Assembly (NCBI RefSeq): GCF_009208555.1
Contig: NZ_WFLI01000012.1
Span: 62,001-126,000, forward strand
Length of the DNA: 64,000 nt
Origin: Janthinobacterium violaceinigrum
Lineage (GTDB): Bacteria > Pseudomonadota > Gammaproteobacteria > Burkholderiales > Burkholderiaceae_D
Direction: 5' to 3'
The position numbers were made by a program, and so were the translations under genes. The notes under the pieces are model-generated. The model was given only the letters and a program-made list of their open reading frames with translations, ran no database searches and was not told the origin of the DNA. The stretch's first letter is position 1. The number at the start of each line of letters is the position of its first letter. Positions 8,529 to 17,036 of this stretch are shown piece by piece.

Positions 8529-9680
8529 TTATTTAGACAATTGCCATTCGCCGTTCTTCACTTCGACCATGCGGAAAGCCGACAGGTCCAGGCCCATGTG
8601 GTCCTTGGCCGACATGTTGAAGACACCGGTGGTGCCCACGAAACCCTTGGTCTGTTCCAGCGCCGTGCGCACTTTTTCGCGGTCCGTGCCGCCGGCGCGC
8701 TTGATGGCGTCGACCGACAGGTTCAGGGCGTCGAGCGCATAGCCGCCAAAGGTCGACGGGTCGATCTTGTAGCGCTCCTTGTACGTCTTGTCGTAGCCGA
8801 CGACGACGGCTTTTTGCGCGTCGCTGTCGGGCAGCATGGCGCCGATCAGCAGGGCTGGCGTCGGCAGGCGCACGCCTTCAGCAGCCTTGCCCGACAGCTT
8901 CAGGTATTCGTCCGACGCCACGCCATGCGACTGGTACAGCGGCAGCGCGGACATGGCCAGCTGGCCGTAGTTCTTTGTCACCACGGCCGGGCCCTGGCCC
9001 AGGCCAAAGACAAAGACGGCTTGCACGCCGCTTGTATTCTTGATGCGGGTCAGCTGCGCCGTGATGTCCGTGTCTTTCGGGCCGTAGGTTTCATCGGCCA
9101 CCAGGGTGATGCCGTATTTCGAGGCGACGATCTGCGATTCCTTGCGGCCCGAGGCGCCGAAACCGCTCGTTTCCGACAGCAGGCCCACCTTGCTGATGCC
9201 GCGCTTCTTCATGTCCTCGAACACCTTCTCGGCCGCCATGCGGTCCGTGTGCGGCGTCTTGAACACCCACTTCTTCACGGGATCGATGATGACCACGGCG
9301 CCGGCCAGCGAAATGAAGGGCATGCTGGCGCGGTCGACCAATGGCGCCATCGCCATCGTCGCGCCGGTGGTGGTGCCGCCGATCAGCACGTCGACCTTGT
9401 CCGACTCGATCAGGCGCTTGGTAAAACCGTTGGCCTTGGCGGCATCGCTGCCGTCATCGTAGTGCACCAGTTCCAGCTTGCGTCCCAGGACGCCGCCGGC
9501 CGCGTTGATCTTCTCGATATACAGCTGCAGGGTTTTCAGCTCCGGGTCGCCCAGGAAGGCGGCAGGACCCGTGACGGACAGCACGGAGCCGATCTTGATG
9601 TTATCGGCCGCATACGCGCCCGCAGCGGACATGGCCAGCACGCCGGCGATCAGGGTTTTCTTGAAGATATTGGCAATCAT
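8529..9680 (-). CDS. Periplasmic substrate-binding protein of a branched-chain-amino-acid-type ABC importer
   Basis: 383 residues. A signal peptide (MIANIFKKTLIAGVLAMSAAG, ending AYAA) is followed by the periplasmic binding domain of the leucine-binding family: IKIGSVLSVTGPAAFLGDPEL, then LVHYDDGSD and GGTTTGATMAMAPL. The ATG at 9680 is preferred over a GTG four codons upstream because GGTGGAGA lies at the right distance. It is the first gene of the transporter set and follows the thiolase gene by 77 bases. The position inside the paa operon suggests an aromatic acid ligand such as phenylacetate; the residues alone do not show this. Confidence 0.93.
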   Translation of the reverse strand: MIANIFKKTLIAGVLAMSAAGAYAADNIKIGSVLSVTGPAAFLGDPELKTLQLYIEKINAAGGVLGRKLELVHYDDGSDAAKANGFTKRLIESDKVDVLIGGTTTGATMAMAPLVDRASMPFISLAGAVVIIDPVKKWVFKTPHTDRMAAEKVFEDMKKRGISKVGLLSETSGFGASGRKESQIVASKYGITLVADETYGPKDTDITAQLTRIKNTSGVQAVFVFGLGQGPAVVTKNYGQLAMSALPLYQSHGVASDEYLKLSGKAAEGVRLPTPALLIGAMLPDSDAQKAVVVGYDKTYKERYKIDPSTFGGYALDALNLSVDAIKRAGGTDREKVRTALEQTKGFVGTTGVFNMSAKDHMGLDLSAFRMVEVKNGEWQLSK

Positions 9681-9757
9681 TGTGGTCTCCACCAGGTTGG
9701 CACTACGGTCTATGTATGGTTGGCGCTTTTTTACCAGCCTGCGCCTTTTTTACTTTT

Positions 9758-10963
9758 TTATACGCGTTCAATCACTACAGCAATACCCTGCCCCACGCCG
9801 ATACACATGGTGCACAAAGCATAGCGCCCGCCCGTACGTTCGAGCTGGTTCAGGGCGGCCATCACCAGGCGCGCACCCGATGCGCCCAGCGGATGGCCGA
9901 TGGCGATGGCGCCGCCATTCGGGTTCACGTGCGCGGCATCGTCCGCCAGGCCCAGGTCGCGCGTGACGGCCAGCGCCTGCGCGGCAAACGCCTCATTGAG
10001 TTCGATGACGTCCATCTGTTCGATGGTCAGACCCGTCTGCGCCAGCACCTTGCGCGAAGCGGGCGAAGGACCGAAACCCATGATGCGCGGCGCCAGGCCG
10101 GCCGTGGCCATGCCCAGCACTTTTGCGCGGGCCGTCAATTTGTACTTGTCGACGGCGGCGGCGGACGCCAGCAGAATGGCGCAGGCGCCGTCGTTCAGGC
10201 CCGAGGCATTGCCGGCCGTGACGGTGCCGTCCGCCTTGACCACGCCCTTGAGCTTTGCCAGCATTTCCAGCGAGGTGTCGGGACGCGGATGTTCGTCGGC
10301 GGTGACCATCTTCGGATCGCCCTTTTTTTGCGGCACGGCGACGGGCACGATTTCGCGCTCGAACACGCCGGCCGCGTGGGCGGCGGCCCAGCGCTGCTGG
10401 CTGCGCAGGGCGAGCGCATCCTGGTCGGCGCGGCTGATGCCAAATTCCACGGCCACGTTTTCCGCCGTTTCCGGCATGGTGTCGATGCCGTACTGCGCCT
10501 TCATCTTACCGTTCACGAAGCGCCAGCCCAGGGTCGTGTCCTCGATCTTTGCCGCGCGCGAGAACGCGCTGTCGGCCTTGCCCATCACGAAAGGCGCGCG
10601 CGTCATGCTTTCCACGCCGCCGGCGATGATCAGTTCCGCCTCGCCCGCCTTGATGGAACGGGCCGCCATGCCGACGGCATCGAGGCTGGAGCCGCACAGG
10701 CGGTTGATGGTATTGGCGGGCACGGCGGCCGGCAAGCCGGCCAGCAGCGCTGCCATGCGGCCCACGTTGCGGTTGTCTTCGCCCGCCTGGTTGGCGCAGC
10801 CGTAAAACACGTCGTCGATGGCGGACCAGTCGACGGACGGGTTGCGGGCGATCAGCGCGGCAATCGGCAGCGCACCCAGGTCGTCGGCGCGCACGCTCGA
10901 CAGCGCGCCGCCATAGCGGCCAAAGGGAGTGCGCACGGCGTCACAAATAAAGGCTTCGTTCAT
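9758..10963 (-). CDS. paaJ: 3-oxoadipyl-CoA / 3-oxo-5,6-dehydrosuberyl-CoA thiolase
   Basis: 401 residues, the usual length for this thiolase. The acylated cysteine is in NRLCGSS (C90), the base histidine in GHPLGASGAR (H357) and the second cysteine in CTMCIGVGQG (C387). In phenylacetate breakdown it cleaves two beta-keto CoA intermediates, giving acetyl-CoA and finally succinyl-CoA. The annotation pcaF is equally possible by sequence, but the location between paaK and the transporter supports PaaJ. The start at 10963 is 31 bases after the paaK stop. Confidence 0.95.
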   Translation of the reverse strand: MNEAFICDAVRTPFGRYGGALSSVRADDLGALPIAALIARNPSVDWSAIDDVFYGCANQAGEDNRNVGRMAALLAGLPAAVPANTINRLCGSSLDAVGMAARSIKAGEAELIIAGGVESMTRAPFVMGKADSAFSRAAKIEDTTLGWRFVNGKMKAQYGIDTMPETAENVAVEFGISRADQDALALRSQQRWAAAHAAGVFEREIVPVAVPQKKGDPKMVTADEHPRPDTSLEMLAKLKGVVKADGTVTAGNASGLNDGACAILLASAAAVDKYKLTARAKVLGMATAGLAPRIMGFGPSPASRKVLAQTGLTIEQMDVIELNEAFAAQALAVTRDLGLADDAAHVNPNGGAIAIGHPLGASGARLVMAALNQLERTGGRYALCTMCIGVGQGIAVVIERV

Positions 10964-10994
10964 GGTCTATCCTGCTTGATCGATGTAGGGAAAA

Positions 10995-12323
10995 TTAGGA
11001 GAAAATCTTCGGGCGCTGGTCGACCACGCGGCGGGCCTTGCCCGTCAGCGTGCGTTCGATGCCGGCGGCGGCCACCAGGCGCACGCGCGTGCTCACGCCC
11101 ACGTGCGTCTTGATGCGGTGTTCCAGCTCGCGCGCCAGGGCATCCGTTTCGCTGGCCGAGATGGAGGCAGTGAGCTCGACGCGCAGCTCGGCGATCACTT
11201 CCAGCTTGTCGAGGTGGCCGTCGCGCGTGACCACCAGCTGGTATTGCGGCGCCAGCTTCGGCATTTTCAGGATCAGCTCTTCGATCTGCGTGGGGAAGAC
11301 GTTCACGCCGCGGATGATCAGCATGTCGTCCGAGCGGCCCGTGATCTTGCCGATGCGGCGCATCGAGCGCGATGTCGGCGGCAGCAGGCGGGTCAGGTCG
11401 CGCGTGCGGTAGCGGATGATGGGCAGCGCCTCTTTCGACAGCGAGGTAAATACCAGCTCGCCCTCTGCGCCGTCCGGCAGCACTTCGCCCGTTTCCGGAT
11501 CGATGATCTCGGGGTAAAAATGGTCTTCCCAGATGACGGGACCGTCCTTGCTCTCGATGCATTCGGACGCCACGCCCGGGCCCATCACTTCGGACAGGCC
11601 GTAGATGTCGACGGCGTCGATGCCGGCGCGCGCTTCGATTTCCGAGCGCATGGCGTCCGTCCACGGCTCGGCGCCGAAGATGCCCACCTTCAGCGACGAT
11701 TCAGCAGGATCGAGACCCTGGCGCGTGAATTCCTCGATGATGTTGAGCATGTACGACGGCGTAACCATGATGATCGATGGCTTGAAATCCTGGATCAGCT
11801 GCACCTGCTTTTCCGTCTGCCCGCCGGACATGGGGATGACCGTGCAACCGAGGCGCTCGGCGCCATAGTGCGCGCCCAGGCCGCCCGTGAACAGGCCGTA
11901 GCCGTAGGAGATATGCACCATGTCGCCCGCGCGGCCGCCGCCGGCGCGGATCGAGCGCGCCACCACGTTGGCCCAGGTATCGATGTCGTTCTGCGTATAG
12001 CCGACCACCGTGGCCTTGCCCGTCGTGCCGCTGGACGCGTGGATGCGCACCACCTGCTCGCGTGGCACGGCAAACAGGCCGAACGGGTAATTGTCGCGCA
12101 GGACTTTTTTATCGGTGAACGGGAATTTCGACAGGTCGGCCAGCGACTTCAGGTCGTCCGGATGCACGCCCGCCGCATCAAAGGCGGCGCGGTAATGGGG
12201 CACGTTGTCATAGGCGTGCTTGAGCGTCCATTTCATGCGTTCGAGCTGCAGCGCCTGCAGTTCATCCTTGCTGGCGCGTTCGATCGGCTCCAGGTCATTC
12301 GGGGAAGGCGTACGTTGGACCAT
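10995..12323 (-). CDS. paaK: Phenylacetate-CoA ligase
   Basis: 442 residues. The AMP-binding P-loop is HASSGTTGKATVVGYT (about residues 95-110), followed by the acyl-adenylate motifs DIYGLSEVMGPG and YRTRDLTRLL, and the C-terminal AMP-binding-C domain with the lysine-bearing LTGKARRVVDQR near the end. It forms phenylacetyl-CoA, the first committed step of the pathway. The ATG at 12323 has AAAGGAGACAGAA upstream; 34 codons of open frame further upstream lack family similarity and are left out. A gap of 193 bases separates it from paaI, the largest gap in the paaA-paaJ run, so a local promoter is possible. Confidence 0.97.
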   Translation of the reverse strand: MVQRTPSPNDLEPIERASKDELQALQLERMKWTLKHAYDNVPHYRAAFDAAGVHPDDLKSLADLSKFPFTDKKVLRDNYPFGLFAVPREQVVRIHASSGTTGKATVVGYTQNDIDTWANVVARSIRAGGGRAGDMVHISYGYGLFTGGLGAHYGAERLGCTVIPMSGGQTEKQVQLIQDFKPSIIMVTPSYMLNIIEEFTRQGLDPAESSLKVGIFGAEPWTDAMRSEIEARAGIDAVDIYGLSEVMGPGVASECIESKDGPVIWEDHFYPEIIDPETGEVLPDGAEGELVFTSLSKEALPIIRYRTRDLTRLLPPTSRSMRRIGKITGRSDDMLIIRGVNVFPTQIEELILKMPKLAPQYQLVVTRDGHLDKLEVIAELRVELTASISASETDALARELEHRIKTHVGVSTRVRLVAAAGIERTLTGKARRVVDQRPKIFS

Positions 12324-12389
12324 TTCTGTCTCCTTTAGTAACGCCTGACCAAACCTGCTGCGCGTCGTGATTGGCGGCCTGCGATGCTC

Positions 12390-12407
12390 ACTGTGCGACA
12401 GCACAGT
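12390..12407. promoter_or_regulatory. Dyad ACTGTGC-GACA-GCACAGT upstream of paaK
   Basis: Perfect 7-base arms with a 4-base centre in the 193-base gap between paaI and paaK. It may be an operator or an mRNA stem-loop; nothing in the sequence decides between these. Confidence 0.4.
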
Positions 12408-12516
12408 TCTACTTCCCGGCCACAACTCACTTCCGCTCGCGACGGTTTTGTCGAGGCGTTTTTAATCTTAAAAAAATCTACAACCATTCCGGCAGTTCAA
12501 GCCTGCTCTTGTACCT

Positions 12517-12963
12517 TCAACCGCCAATGACTTCACCCGACACGCGGATCGACTTGCCGCGGAAGAGCGCGATGGCGCGTCCTTCCTGGTTGCTGACCTT
12601 GACGTCGTAGACGCCGCTCTTGCCCGCCAGCGCCTGTTCGACGGCGTGCGCCGTCAGCACGTCGCCTTCGCGGCCCGGCGCCAGGTAATCGATGGTGCAG
12701 CCAGCGCCCACGGTGTTCAGGTTGTAGCTGTTGCAGGCAAACGCGAAGGCGCTGTCGGCCAGGGCAAAGATAAAACCGCCATGGCAGGTCTGGTGGCCAT
12801 TGAGCATGTCGGCGCGCACCGTCATGGTCATGCGCGCATGACCCGGTCCCACTTCGGCCAGGGCGATGCCCATGGCGGCGGTGGCGTTATCGCGCGACAG
12901 CATGGAGGCGGCGGCCGCTTCGGCCAGGGCTTGTGCAGTCATGTTGTGATCTTCATTCGGCAT
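12517..12963 (-). CDS. paaI: PaaI, hydroxyphenylacetyl-CoA thioesterase
   Basis: 148 residues, a hot-dog thioesterase with the PaaI signature GHQTCHGGFIFALADSAFAFACN (about residues 55-77), including the active-site aspartate in LADSAFA. It releases CoA from dead-end phenylacetyl-CoA derivatives. The start at 12963 lies inside the paaH coding end (11-base overlap) and is favoured by GGAG nine bases upstream; an ATG at 12942, giving 141 residues and nearer the E. coli start, is the alternative. Confidence 0.93.
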   Translation of the reverse strand: MPNEDHNMTAQALAEAAAASMLSRDNATAAMGIALAEVGPGHARMTMTVRADMLNGHQTCHGGFIFALADSAFAFACNSYNLNTVGAGCTIDYLAPGREGDVLTAHAVEQALAGKSGVYDVKVSNQEGRAIALFRGKSIRVSGEVIGG

Positions 12964-14521
12964 GAAACGAGGCTCCAGTAGCAAGTTTGCGGCGCAGCAG
13001 CGGCGAGACGCGGTAACGGTCCTCGCCATAGCCCTGCGCCAGGTGGTGCAGCACGGTCACGATGTGCTGGACGCCAACCGCATCGGCCCAGGCCAGCGGT
13101 CCGCGCGGATAGTTGACGCCCTTCTGCATGGCGATATCGGCGGCGGCCGCCGTGCATACGCCCTGGTTGACGGCGTCGGCCGCCTCGTTGGCCAGCATGG
13201 CCACCGTGCGCATGACGGCCAGGCCAGGCACGTCGTCCAGGCGCGTGACGATGAAACCGGCCGCCTGGAACAGGCCGACGACGGCCGCGTAGGCGGCGTC
13301 GCTGCACTGGTCGGCACGGGCCACGGCGATGCGCTGGGCATTGGCGTAATCGAGCGCCAGGTCGAACAGCACCGTATCCGGATGCTGGTTGTCGTGCGCG
13401 CGCTGGGTGGCGCTGCGCCCGTCGGTCAGGTAGATCGCGGCGCCGTTGCAATGCAGGGCCGGCGCCTCGTCATGCGCCTGGCCTTCCTGCGTCACGCGGC
13501 GGCTGACCGTGATGCCCGCTTGCTCCAGGCGCTGCACCAGGCTGCGGATGATGCCGCTGTGGCCACGGCCATCGCCGCCGATGGCCGCCGACAGGGCGAC
13601 GAATTCCGGCTTGGGCTGCGCGCCTTCCGCCTGCGCCACGGGAGCGGGCGCGCCTTCGCCGTACTGGTAAAAGCCGCGGCCCGATTTGCGGCCCAGGAAA
13701 CCGGCGTTGACCATTTCCTGCTGCAGCACGGACGGCGTGAAGCGCGGGTCGTTGAAATAGGCGCCGAACACGGATTGCGTGACGGAGAAATTGACGTCGT
13801 GGCCGATCAGGTCCATCAATTCGAATGGGCCCATGCGGAAACCGCCCGCTTCGCGCAGCACGGCATCGATGGTGGCGGGGTCGCCCGCCTGCTCGCTCAA
13901 CAAACGCCAGCCTTCCGCGTAGAACGGACGGGCGACCCGGTTGACGATAAAGCCCGGCGTCGATTTCGCGTGCACGGGATTCTTGCCCCAGGCGACAGAC
14001 GTGTCGTACACGGTGGCGGCGACTTGCTCGCTGGTGGCCAGGCCGCTGATCACTTCCACCAGCGCCATCAGGGGCACGGGATTAAAGAAGTGCATGCCGA
14101 CCAGGCGTTCAGGGCGGCGCAGCTTGGCGGCGATGGCCGTGACGGAAATCGACGAGGTGTTCGTCGCCAGGATGCAGTCGTCACCGACCAGGGCTTCGAG
14201 TTCGGCGAACAGGCCGCGCTTGACGTCGAGGTTTTCCACGATGGCTTCCACCACCAGGGCAGCGTTGCTCACATCGGCCAGGCTGCCGGCCGCCTGCAGG
14301 CGCGCCGTGGCGGCCGCCGCTTCATCGGGCGTCATGCGGCCCTTTTCGGCCAGCTTCGAATACATTTTCGCGATGTCGGCCAGCGCCTTGCTGACGGCTT
14401 CCGCCCGCGTGTCGTACAGTTTCACGCGATAGCCGGCGGCTGCAGCCACCTGCGCGATGCCGGCGCCCATGGCGCCGCTGCCGATGACGGCGACGATACT
14501 GTTGTTGTCCAGAGCTGCCAT
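12953..14521 (-). CDS. paaH: 3-hydroxyadipyl-CoA dehydrogenase PaaH
   Basis: 522 residues. N-terminal Rossmann domain with GSGAMGAG (G14, G16, G19), the catalytic-region motif MHFFNPVPLMALVEV near residue 140, and the C-terminal 3HCDH domain (FVGRK-like FLGRKSGRGFYQYG near 275). A second, degenerate 3HCDH repeat follows, as in the long PaaH/PaaC forms. It oxidises 3-hydroxyadipyl-CoA with NAD. The ATG follows the paaG stop by one base (TGA T ATG). Somewhat longer than the E. coli protein (475), the excess being in the linker and second C-terminal repeat. Confidence 0.95.
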   Translation of the reverse strand: MAALDNNSIVAVIGSGAMGAGIAQVAAAAGYRVKLYDTRAEAVSKALADIAKMYSKLAEKGRMTPDEAAAATARLQAAGSLADVSNAALVVEAIVENLDVKRGLFAELEALVGDDCILATNTSSISVTAIAAKLRRPERLVGMHFFNPVPLMALVEVISGLATSEQVAATVYDTSVAWGKNPVHAKSTPGFIVNRVARPFYAEGWRLLSEQAGDPATIDAVLREAGGFRMGPFELMDLIGHDVNFSVTQSVFGAYFNDPRFTPSVLQQEMVNAGFLGRKSGRGFYQYGEGAPAPVAQAEGAQPKPEFVALSAAIGGDGRGHSGIIRSLVQRLEQAGITVSRRVTQEGQAHDEAPALHCNGAAIYLTDGRSATQRAHDNQHPDTVLFDLALDYANAQRIAVARADQCSDAAYAAVVGLFQAAGFIVTRLDDVPGLAVMRTVAMLANEAADAVNQGVCTAAAADIAMQKGVNYPRGPLAWADAVGVQHIVTVLHHLAQGYGEDRYRVSPLLRRKLATGASFHAE

Positions 14522-14522
14522 A

Positions 14523-15314
14523 TCAATGTCCCTTGAATTGCGGTGCGCGCTTTTCCATGAAGGCGGCCACGCCTTCGCGGTAATCGTCGCTGTTACCGAG
14601 ATCGCTCATCATGCGCGCTTCCAGCGCCAGCTGCTGCGGCAGGGTATTGGCGCCGCTGGCGGCCAGCGCCTGCTTGGTGTAGGCCAGGCCCTTGGTCGGC
14701 GCGGTAGAAAAATGCACGGCCAGCTTGCGCGTTTCCTCGGCCAACTGGGCATCCTCGACGCATTTCCAGATCAGGCCCCAGTCTTCCGCTTTTTCGGCCG
14801 TCAGTTTTTCGCCCAGCATGGCCAGGCCCATGGCGCGCGCGGAACCGATCAGGCGCGGCAGGAAGAAGGTACCGCCCGTGTCCGGAATCAGGCCCAGCTT
14901 GCAGAACACTTCGACAAAGCTGGCCGACTTGCCCGCGATGACGATGTCGCACGCCAGCGCCAGGTTGGCGCCCGCGCCGGCAGCCACGCCGTTGACGGCG
15001 CAGATCACGGGCATCGGCAAGGCCTTCAAGGCCAGCACCAGCGGCGCATAGTTCTTTTCCACGGACTCGCCCAGGTCCACACCCTTCGAACCCGGTTCCA
15101 CGGCGCGGTCGGACAGGTCCTGGCCCGCGCAAAAGCCGCGACCCGCACCCGTCAGCACGAACACGCGCACGCAGCTGTCGGCATTGACTTTCGCAATCGC
15201 GTCGCGCACTTCCTCGTGCATGGCTTGCGTGAAGCTATTGAGCTTGTCGGGACGGTTCAGGGTCAGCGTGGCGATGCCCTGCTCGATGGTGAAGAGGATG
15301 TTTTGGTAGGTCAT
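14523..15314 (-). CDS. paaG: Ring-1,2-epoxyphenylacetyl-CoA isomerase PaaG
   Basis: 263 residues of the crotonase fold. CoA-binding/oxyanion segments are AGRGFCAGQDLSD and GVAAGAGANLAL; the acid/base aspartate typical of PaaG is in GLIPDTGGT (D145), where hydratases such as PaaF keep glutamates. It isomerises the ring epoxide to oxepin-CoA and can shift double bonds later in the pathway. First crotonase of the cluster and the only one, so paaF is not encoded here. Confidence 0.95.
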   Translation of the reverse strand: MTYQNILFTIEQGIATLTLNRPDKLNSFTQAMHEEVRDAIAKVNADSCVRVFVLTGAGRGFCAGQDLSDRAVEPGSKGVDLGESVEKNYAPLVLALKALPMPVICAVNGVAAGAGANLALACDIVIAGKSASFVEVFCKLGLIPDTGGTFFLPRLIGSARAMGLAMLGEKLTAEKAEDWGLIWKCVEDAQLAEETRKLAVHFSTAPTKGLAYTKQALAASGANTLPQQLALEARMMSDLGNSDDYREGVAAFMEKRAPQFKGH

Positions 15315-15354
15315 GGCGTCTCGCTATTTTTATTTATTGGCCCGCAACGGAAAT

Positions 15355-15385
15355 CTGGGGTCAGACCCGGCGGGTCTGACCTCGG
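15355..15385. repeat. CTGGGGTCAGAC-type palindromic element, copy 2
   Basis: Left arm CTGGGGTCAGACCCG (15355-15369) and right arm CGGGTCTGACCTCGG (15371-15385) pair with two mismatches around a single central base. It lies between the paaE stop and the paaG start. Same core as the element at 5055-5099. Confidence 0.65.
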
Positions 15386-15388
15386 CTT

Positions 15389-16468
15389 TTATTCTGCCTG
15401 ATCGAAATCGACCACGACCTTGTCGGTCAATGGAAAACTCTGGCAGCTGAGGACGAAGCCGCGCGCCACTTCGTAATCTTCCAGCGCGTAGTTGACGTCC
15501 ATTTCAACCTTGCCGTCGAGGATCTTGCAGCGGCAAGTCGAGCATACGCCGCCCTTGCACGAATAGCGCATGTCGATGCCCTGCCGCAGGCCCGCGTCGA
15601 GGATGGATTCCTTGTCCTTGTCCATCGTGAAGGTGGTGTGGTTACCGTCCAGGATGACGGTCACTTCCGTTTCCTGCACGGCATCGGCGGCCAGCTGGGC
15701 GCGCGGCTTGTGGGCGTTTTTCGGGATGCTGGCGGCGAACAGTTCGATCTTGATATTCTGCTTGGGCATGCCGGCTGCCTGCAGGGCAGCGGAGACGCCC
15801 AGCATCATGTCTTCCGGACCGCAGATGAAGGCATTGTCGTAGTCTTCGATCCTGATCCAGTGCTGCAGGAACTGCTCGCATTTTTCCTGCGTGATGCGGC
15901 CGTTGAACAGTTCGATGTCCTGCTGCTCGCGGCTCATCACGTAGACCAGGTTCAAACGCTCCAGATACACGTCCTTCAAGTCCGTCAATTCTTCCTTGAA
16001 GATGACGGACGACGAGGCGCGGTTGCCGTAGAACAGGGTGAAGCGGCTCAGGGGTTCCGTCAGCAGGGTCGTCTTGATGATGGAGAGGATGGGCGTGATG
16101 CCGCTGCCGGCTGCAAACGCCAGATAGTGCTTGCGGTTGACGCAGTCGAGCGGCACATTGAAGTGGCCCATGGGCGGCATCACCTCGATGGTGGCGCCGG
16201 CTTTCAGGGTGTCGTTCGCCCAGGTGGAAAAGGCGCCGCCCGGCGTGCGCTTGATGGCCACGCGCAGGGTGCCGTCCTGCACCGCCGAACAGATGGAATA
16301 CGAGCGGCGCACGTCTTCCGCATTGATATGGGCACGCAGGGTCAGGTGCTGGCCCTGCTGGAAGCGGAACTGCTGCTGCAGTTCGGCTGGCACGTCGAAC
16401 GTGACGGCGATGGTGTCGCGCGTTTCATTGCGCACGTTCGCCACGCTCAGCGGATAAAATTTACTCAT
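15389..16468 (-). CDS. paaE: Phenylacetyl-CoA epoxidase reductase PaaE
   Basis: 359 residues. FAD-binding domain first (RRSYSICS near residue 55), then NAD(P)-binding (AAGSGITPILSI near 120 and CGPEDMM near 215), then a C-terminal plant-type 2Fe-2S ferredoxin domain with cysteines in YSCKGGVCSTCRCK and a last one in LSCQSFP. It passes electrons from NADPH to the di-iron epoxidase PaaABC. The ATG has GGAGATGAAGC upstream. It follows paaD by 40 bases in the same transcript. Confidence 0.96.
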   Translation of the reverse strand: MSKFYPLSVANVRNETRDTIAVTFDVPAELQQQFRFQQGQHLTLRAHINAEDVRRSYSICSAVQDGTLRVAIKRTPGGAFSTWANDTLKAGATIEVMPPMGHFNVPLDCVNRKHYLAFAAGSGITPILSIIKTTLLTEPLSRFTLFYGNRASSSVIFKEELTDLKDVYLERLNLVYVMSREQQDIELFNGRITQEKCEQFLQHWIRIEDYDNAFICGPEDMMLGVSAALQAAGMPKQNIKIELFAASIPKNAHKPRAQLAADAVQETEVTVILDGNHTTFTMDKDKESILDAGLRQGIDMRYSCKGGVCSTCRCKILDGKVEMDVNYALEDYEVARGFVLSCQSFPLTDKVVVDFDQAE

Positions 16469-16508
16469 GCTTCATCTCCAGTTTCTTCGGAACGTGTGCC
16501 TGATTTTT

Positions 16509-17036
16509 TTAGTGGCACTTGAAGTAGTCAAACGGTTCGCGGCAAGCCAGGCATTTGTACAGGGCCTTGCACGGCGTGGAGCCGAACTGGCTGGTCAGCT
16601 GCGTATGCGTGGAACCGCAGTTCGGGCAGATCACGTCCAGTTTCGGCATGGCCTGGCGCTTGACGCCGCCGCGCAAACCGCTGATGTCGATCACCTGCTG
16701 CTGCGGCGGGGCGATGCCATAGCCTTTCAGCTTGGCCTTGCCCGTCTCGCTCATCCAGTCCGTGGTCCACGCGGGCGCCAGCTGGCTTACCAGCGTCACC
16801 TTCGCTACGCCATGGCTGCGCAAGGCATCCGTGACGGCGTCGGCGATCACCTGCATGGCCGGACAGCCCGAATACGTGGGCGTGATCGTCACGGTGCAGG
16901 CGTCGCCGCCGGTGACTTCGACGGCGCGCACGATGCCCAGGTCCACCACCGAAATGACGGGGATTTCCGGGTCCGGCACGTCGCCCAGCCAGGCCCAGAC
17001 CTGGGCGGCGTCCAGCGCTGCCGCGGCCGTGTTCAT
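16509..17036 (-). CDS. paaD: PaaD, epoxidase maturation protein (DUF59/MIP18 family)
   Basis: 175 residues. N-terminal MIP18-like domain with DPEIPVISVVDLGIVR and TYSGCPAMQVI (the conserved cysteine near residue 58). C-terminal zinc-ribbon-like tail with paired cysteines CPNCGST and CKALYKCLAC. Related proteins help load iron-sulfur clusters or iron; in the paa system PaaD is needed for activity but is not part of the catalytic complex. The ATG overlaps the paaC stop by one base (TAATG). Confidence 0.95.
   Translation of the reverse strand: MNTAAAALDAAQVWAWLGDVPDPEIPVISVVDLGIVRAVEVTGGDACTVTITPTYSGCPAMQVIADAVTDALRSHGVAKVTLVSQLAPAWTTDWMSETGKAKLKGYGIAPPQQQVIDISGLRGGVKRQAMPKLDVICPNCGSTHTQLTSQFGSTPCKALYKCLACREPFDYFKCH

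Noticed and set aside
12962..14536. Plus-strand frame of 524 codons opposite paaH
   Set aside because: Shadow of paaH; composition dominated by Arg, His and Gly.
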